This document shows, in pieces, positions 63,228-64,000 of a DNA stretch of 64,000 nt; position 1 is the first letter of the stretch, and each line of letters begins with the position of its first letter. Position numbers and translations under genes: made by a program. Under the pieces are notes generated by a model. It was not told the origin of the DNA. It worked only from the letters and a program-made list of their open reading frames with translations, and searched no databases. Origin of the DNA: Streptomyces sp. A1136 (lineage in GTDB: Bacteria; Actinomycetota; Actinomycetes; Streptomycetales; Streptomycetaceae). The stretch spans positions 1 through 64,000 of the forward strand of contig NZ_SSBJ01000034.1 of assembly GCF_004795055.1 (NCBI RefSeq), in the 5' to 3' direction.

Positions 63228-64000
63228 GTGGGCGAGTACGCGACCCGGCTGGTGGTCGGGGTGGGCGGACGTGCGGGGGTCTCCGTGGCGGAGGTCTGTG
63301 CGCTGGTCGAGGAGACGTTGCGGGGGGCGGGGCTGGCTACCGACGCGGTGACGGCCCTGGCCACGGTGGAGCCGAAGACGAGGGAGGCGGGGATCGCGGG
63401 CGCGGCGAAACGTTTCGGCGTGCCGTTGCTCGGTTATCCCGCGGAGAAGCTGGCGACGATCCCGGTACCGCACCCCTCGGACGCGGCGCTCGACGCCGTC
63501 GGCACCGGCTCGGTGGCGGAGGCGGCGGCCCTCGCGGGCGGCGGGGAACTCCTCGTACCCAAACGCCGGTCGGTCGCGGCGACCTGTGCGGTGGCCACCG
63601 CGCAGGGGCACGACCTGCGCCATCACGGGGACGCCGAGGTCCGCGACGCGGACGGGGAGCTGGTCGACCTCGCGGTCAACGTACGTACTCACACGCCCCC
63701 GGAGTGGCTCAGGCAGCGGATCGCGGCCTCCCTCGGCGATCTCGCCGCCTACCCGGACGGCCGGGCGGCCCGCGCGGCCGTGGCGGAGCGGCACGGGCTG
63801 CCGGCCGAGCGGGTGCTGTTGACGGCGGGGGCGGCGGAGGCGTTCGTGCTGATCGCGCGGGCCTTGGGGGCCGTGCGGCCGGTGGTGGTGCATCCGCAGT
63901 TCACCGAGCCGGAAGCGGCCCTGCGGGACGCCGGCCACCGGGTGGAGCGGGTGGTGCTGCGGGCGGCGGACGGGTTCCGGCTGGACCCGGCGGCGGTACC
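63228..64000 (+). CDS. CobE-CobC fusion: cobalamin protein with PLP aminotransferase-like domain (truncated)
   Basis: Partial gene running off the right edge, 257 codons visible. Residues 1 to about 125 match the CobE/CbiG C-terminal domain (VVGVGGRAGVS, TVEPKTREAGIAGAAKRFGVPLLGY, GTGSVAEAAAL, LLVPKRRSVAATCAVA). After about 145 a CobC-type aminotransferase-fold enzyme begins (VNVRTHTPPEWL, LAAYPDGRAARAAVAERHG, LLTAGAAEAFVLIARAL). CobC makes aminopropanol phosphate from threonine phosphate. The fusion resembles proteins labelled Rv2231c-type CobC. GTG is preceded by GGAGGGAGG. Confidence 0.87.
   Translation, partial: MGEYATRLVVGVGGRAGVSVAEVCALVEETLRGAGLATDAVTALATVEPKTREAGIAGAAKRFGVPLLGYPAEKLATIPVPHPSDAALDAVGTGSVAEAAALAGGGELLVPKRRSVAATCAVATAQGHDLRHHGDAEVRDADGELVDLAVNVRTHTPPEWLRQRIAASLGDLAAYPDGRAARAAVAERHGLPAERVLLTAGAAEAFVLIARALGAVRPVVVHPQFTEPEAALRDAGHRVERVVLRAADGFRLDPAAV

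Overview
The window is about 72% GC, has Streptomyces-like codon use with frequent GTG starts, and carries several genes typical of streptomycetes: a chaplin, a Spo0M-type protein, a DUF3099 protein, FHA-domain ABC transporters and an SGM_5486-type micro-protein. It is almost certainly chromosomal core sequence from a Streptomyces species. From memory, the gene order resembles the S. coelicolor stretch near SCO1792 to SCO1859 (chpE, serB, fabI/fabG, tyrS, moaA, pitH2, cob genes). That comparison is recollection, not a computed alignment. I saw no prophage, transposase, CRISPR array, tRNA or large biosynthetic cluster.

Left edge to 19 kb. The first 200 bases look like the promoter and leader of a leftward rRNA operon whose 16S gene lies just outside the window. 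Next come a 3-methyladenine glycosylase, a Spo0M-like protein, a PEBP protein, an HNH nuclease, a TSUP permease, an NfeD/SPFH membrane pair and an ABC ATPase. A cysteine-free chaplin (ChpE type) follows, beside a GAF histidine kinase/NarL regulator pair. Then come a secreted SLT-domain protein, a two-FHA ABC transporter, serB, a SixA-type phosphatase and a CynX-type MFS exporter. The exporter is divergent from a GntR regulator, with a clear palindrome between them.

19 to 34 kb. fabG-fabI (type II fatty acid synthesis), a TldD/TldE pair, tyrS, small stress and membrane proteins, moaA, an acetate-type symporter with its DUF485 partner, a secreted subtilase and a zinc alcohol dehydrogenase. A translationally coupled fatty-acid-hydroxylase/lysoplasmalogenase pair suggests ether-lipid turnover.

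34 to 45.6 kb (the most accessory part). A single large STAND ATPase (NACHT type) with leucine-rich-repeat-like C-terminus is a candidate antiphage sensor. A tight leftward operon follows (acetoacetate-decarboxylase-like, SDR, two paralogous amidohydrolases), divergent from a TetR regulator with an excellent operator. Then four consecutive genes start 7 to 8 bases after a TANNNT-like hexamer (DEDDh exonuclease-BRCT, zinc-ribbon protein, SURF1, SDR), which suggests leaderless mRNAs.

45.6 to 64 kb. Enoyl-CoA hydratase, a small HTH protein, an ABC-F ATPase, a zinc metallopeptidase, a VOC protein, a conserved hypothetical and an alpha/beta hydrolase. A Pit phosphate permease with paired PHO boxes and a small membrane partner comes next. 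The window ends in a cobalamin operon: AdoCbl riboswitch, cobD, cobQ, a ChlI/ChlD-type chelatase subunit, cobO, cobB, then a ZIP transporter and a truncated CobE-CobC fusion. No cobN is present between cobQ and the chelatase gene.
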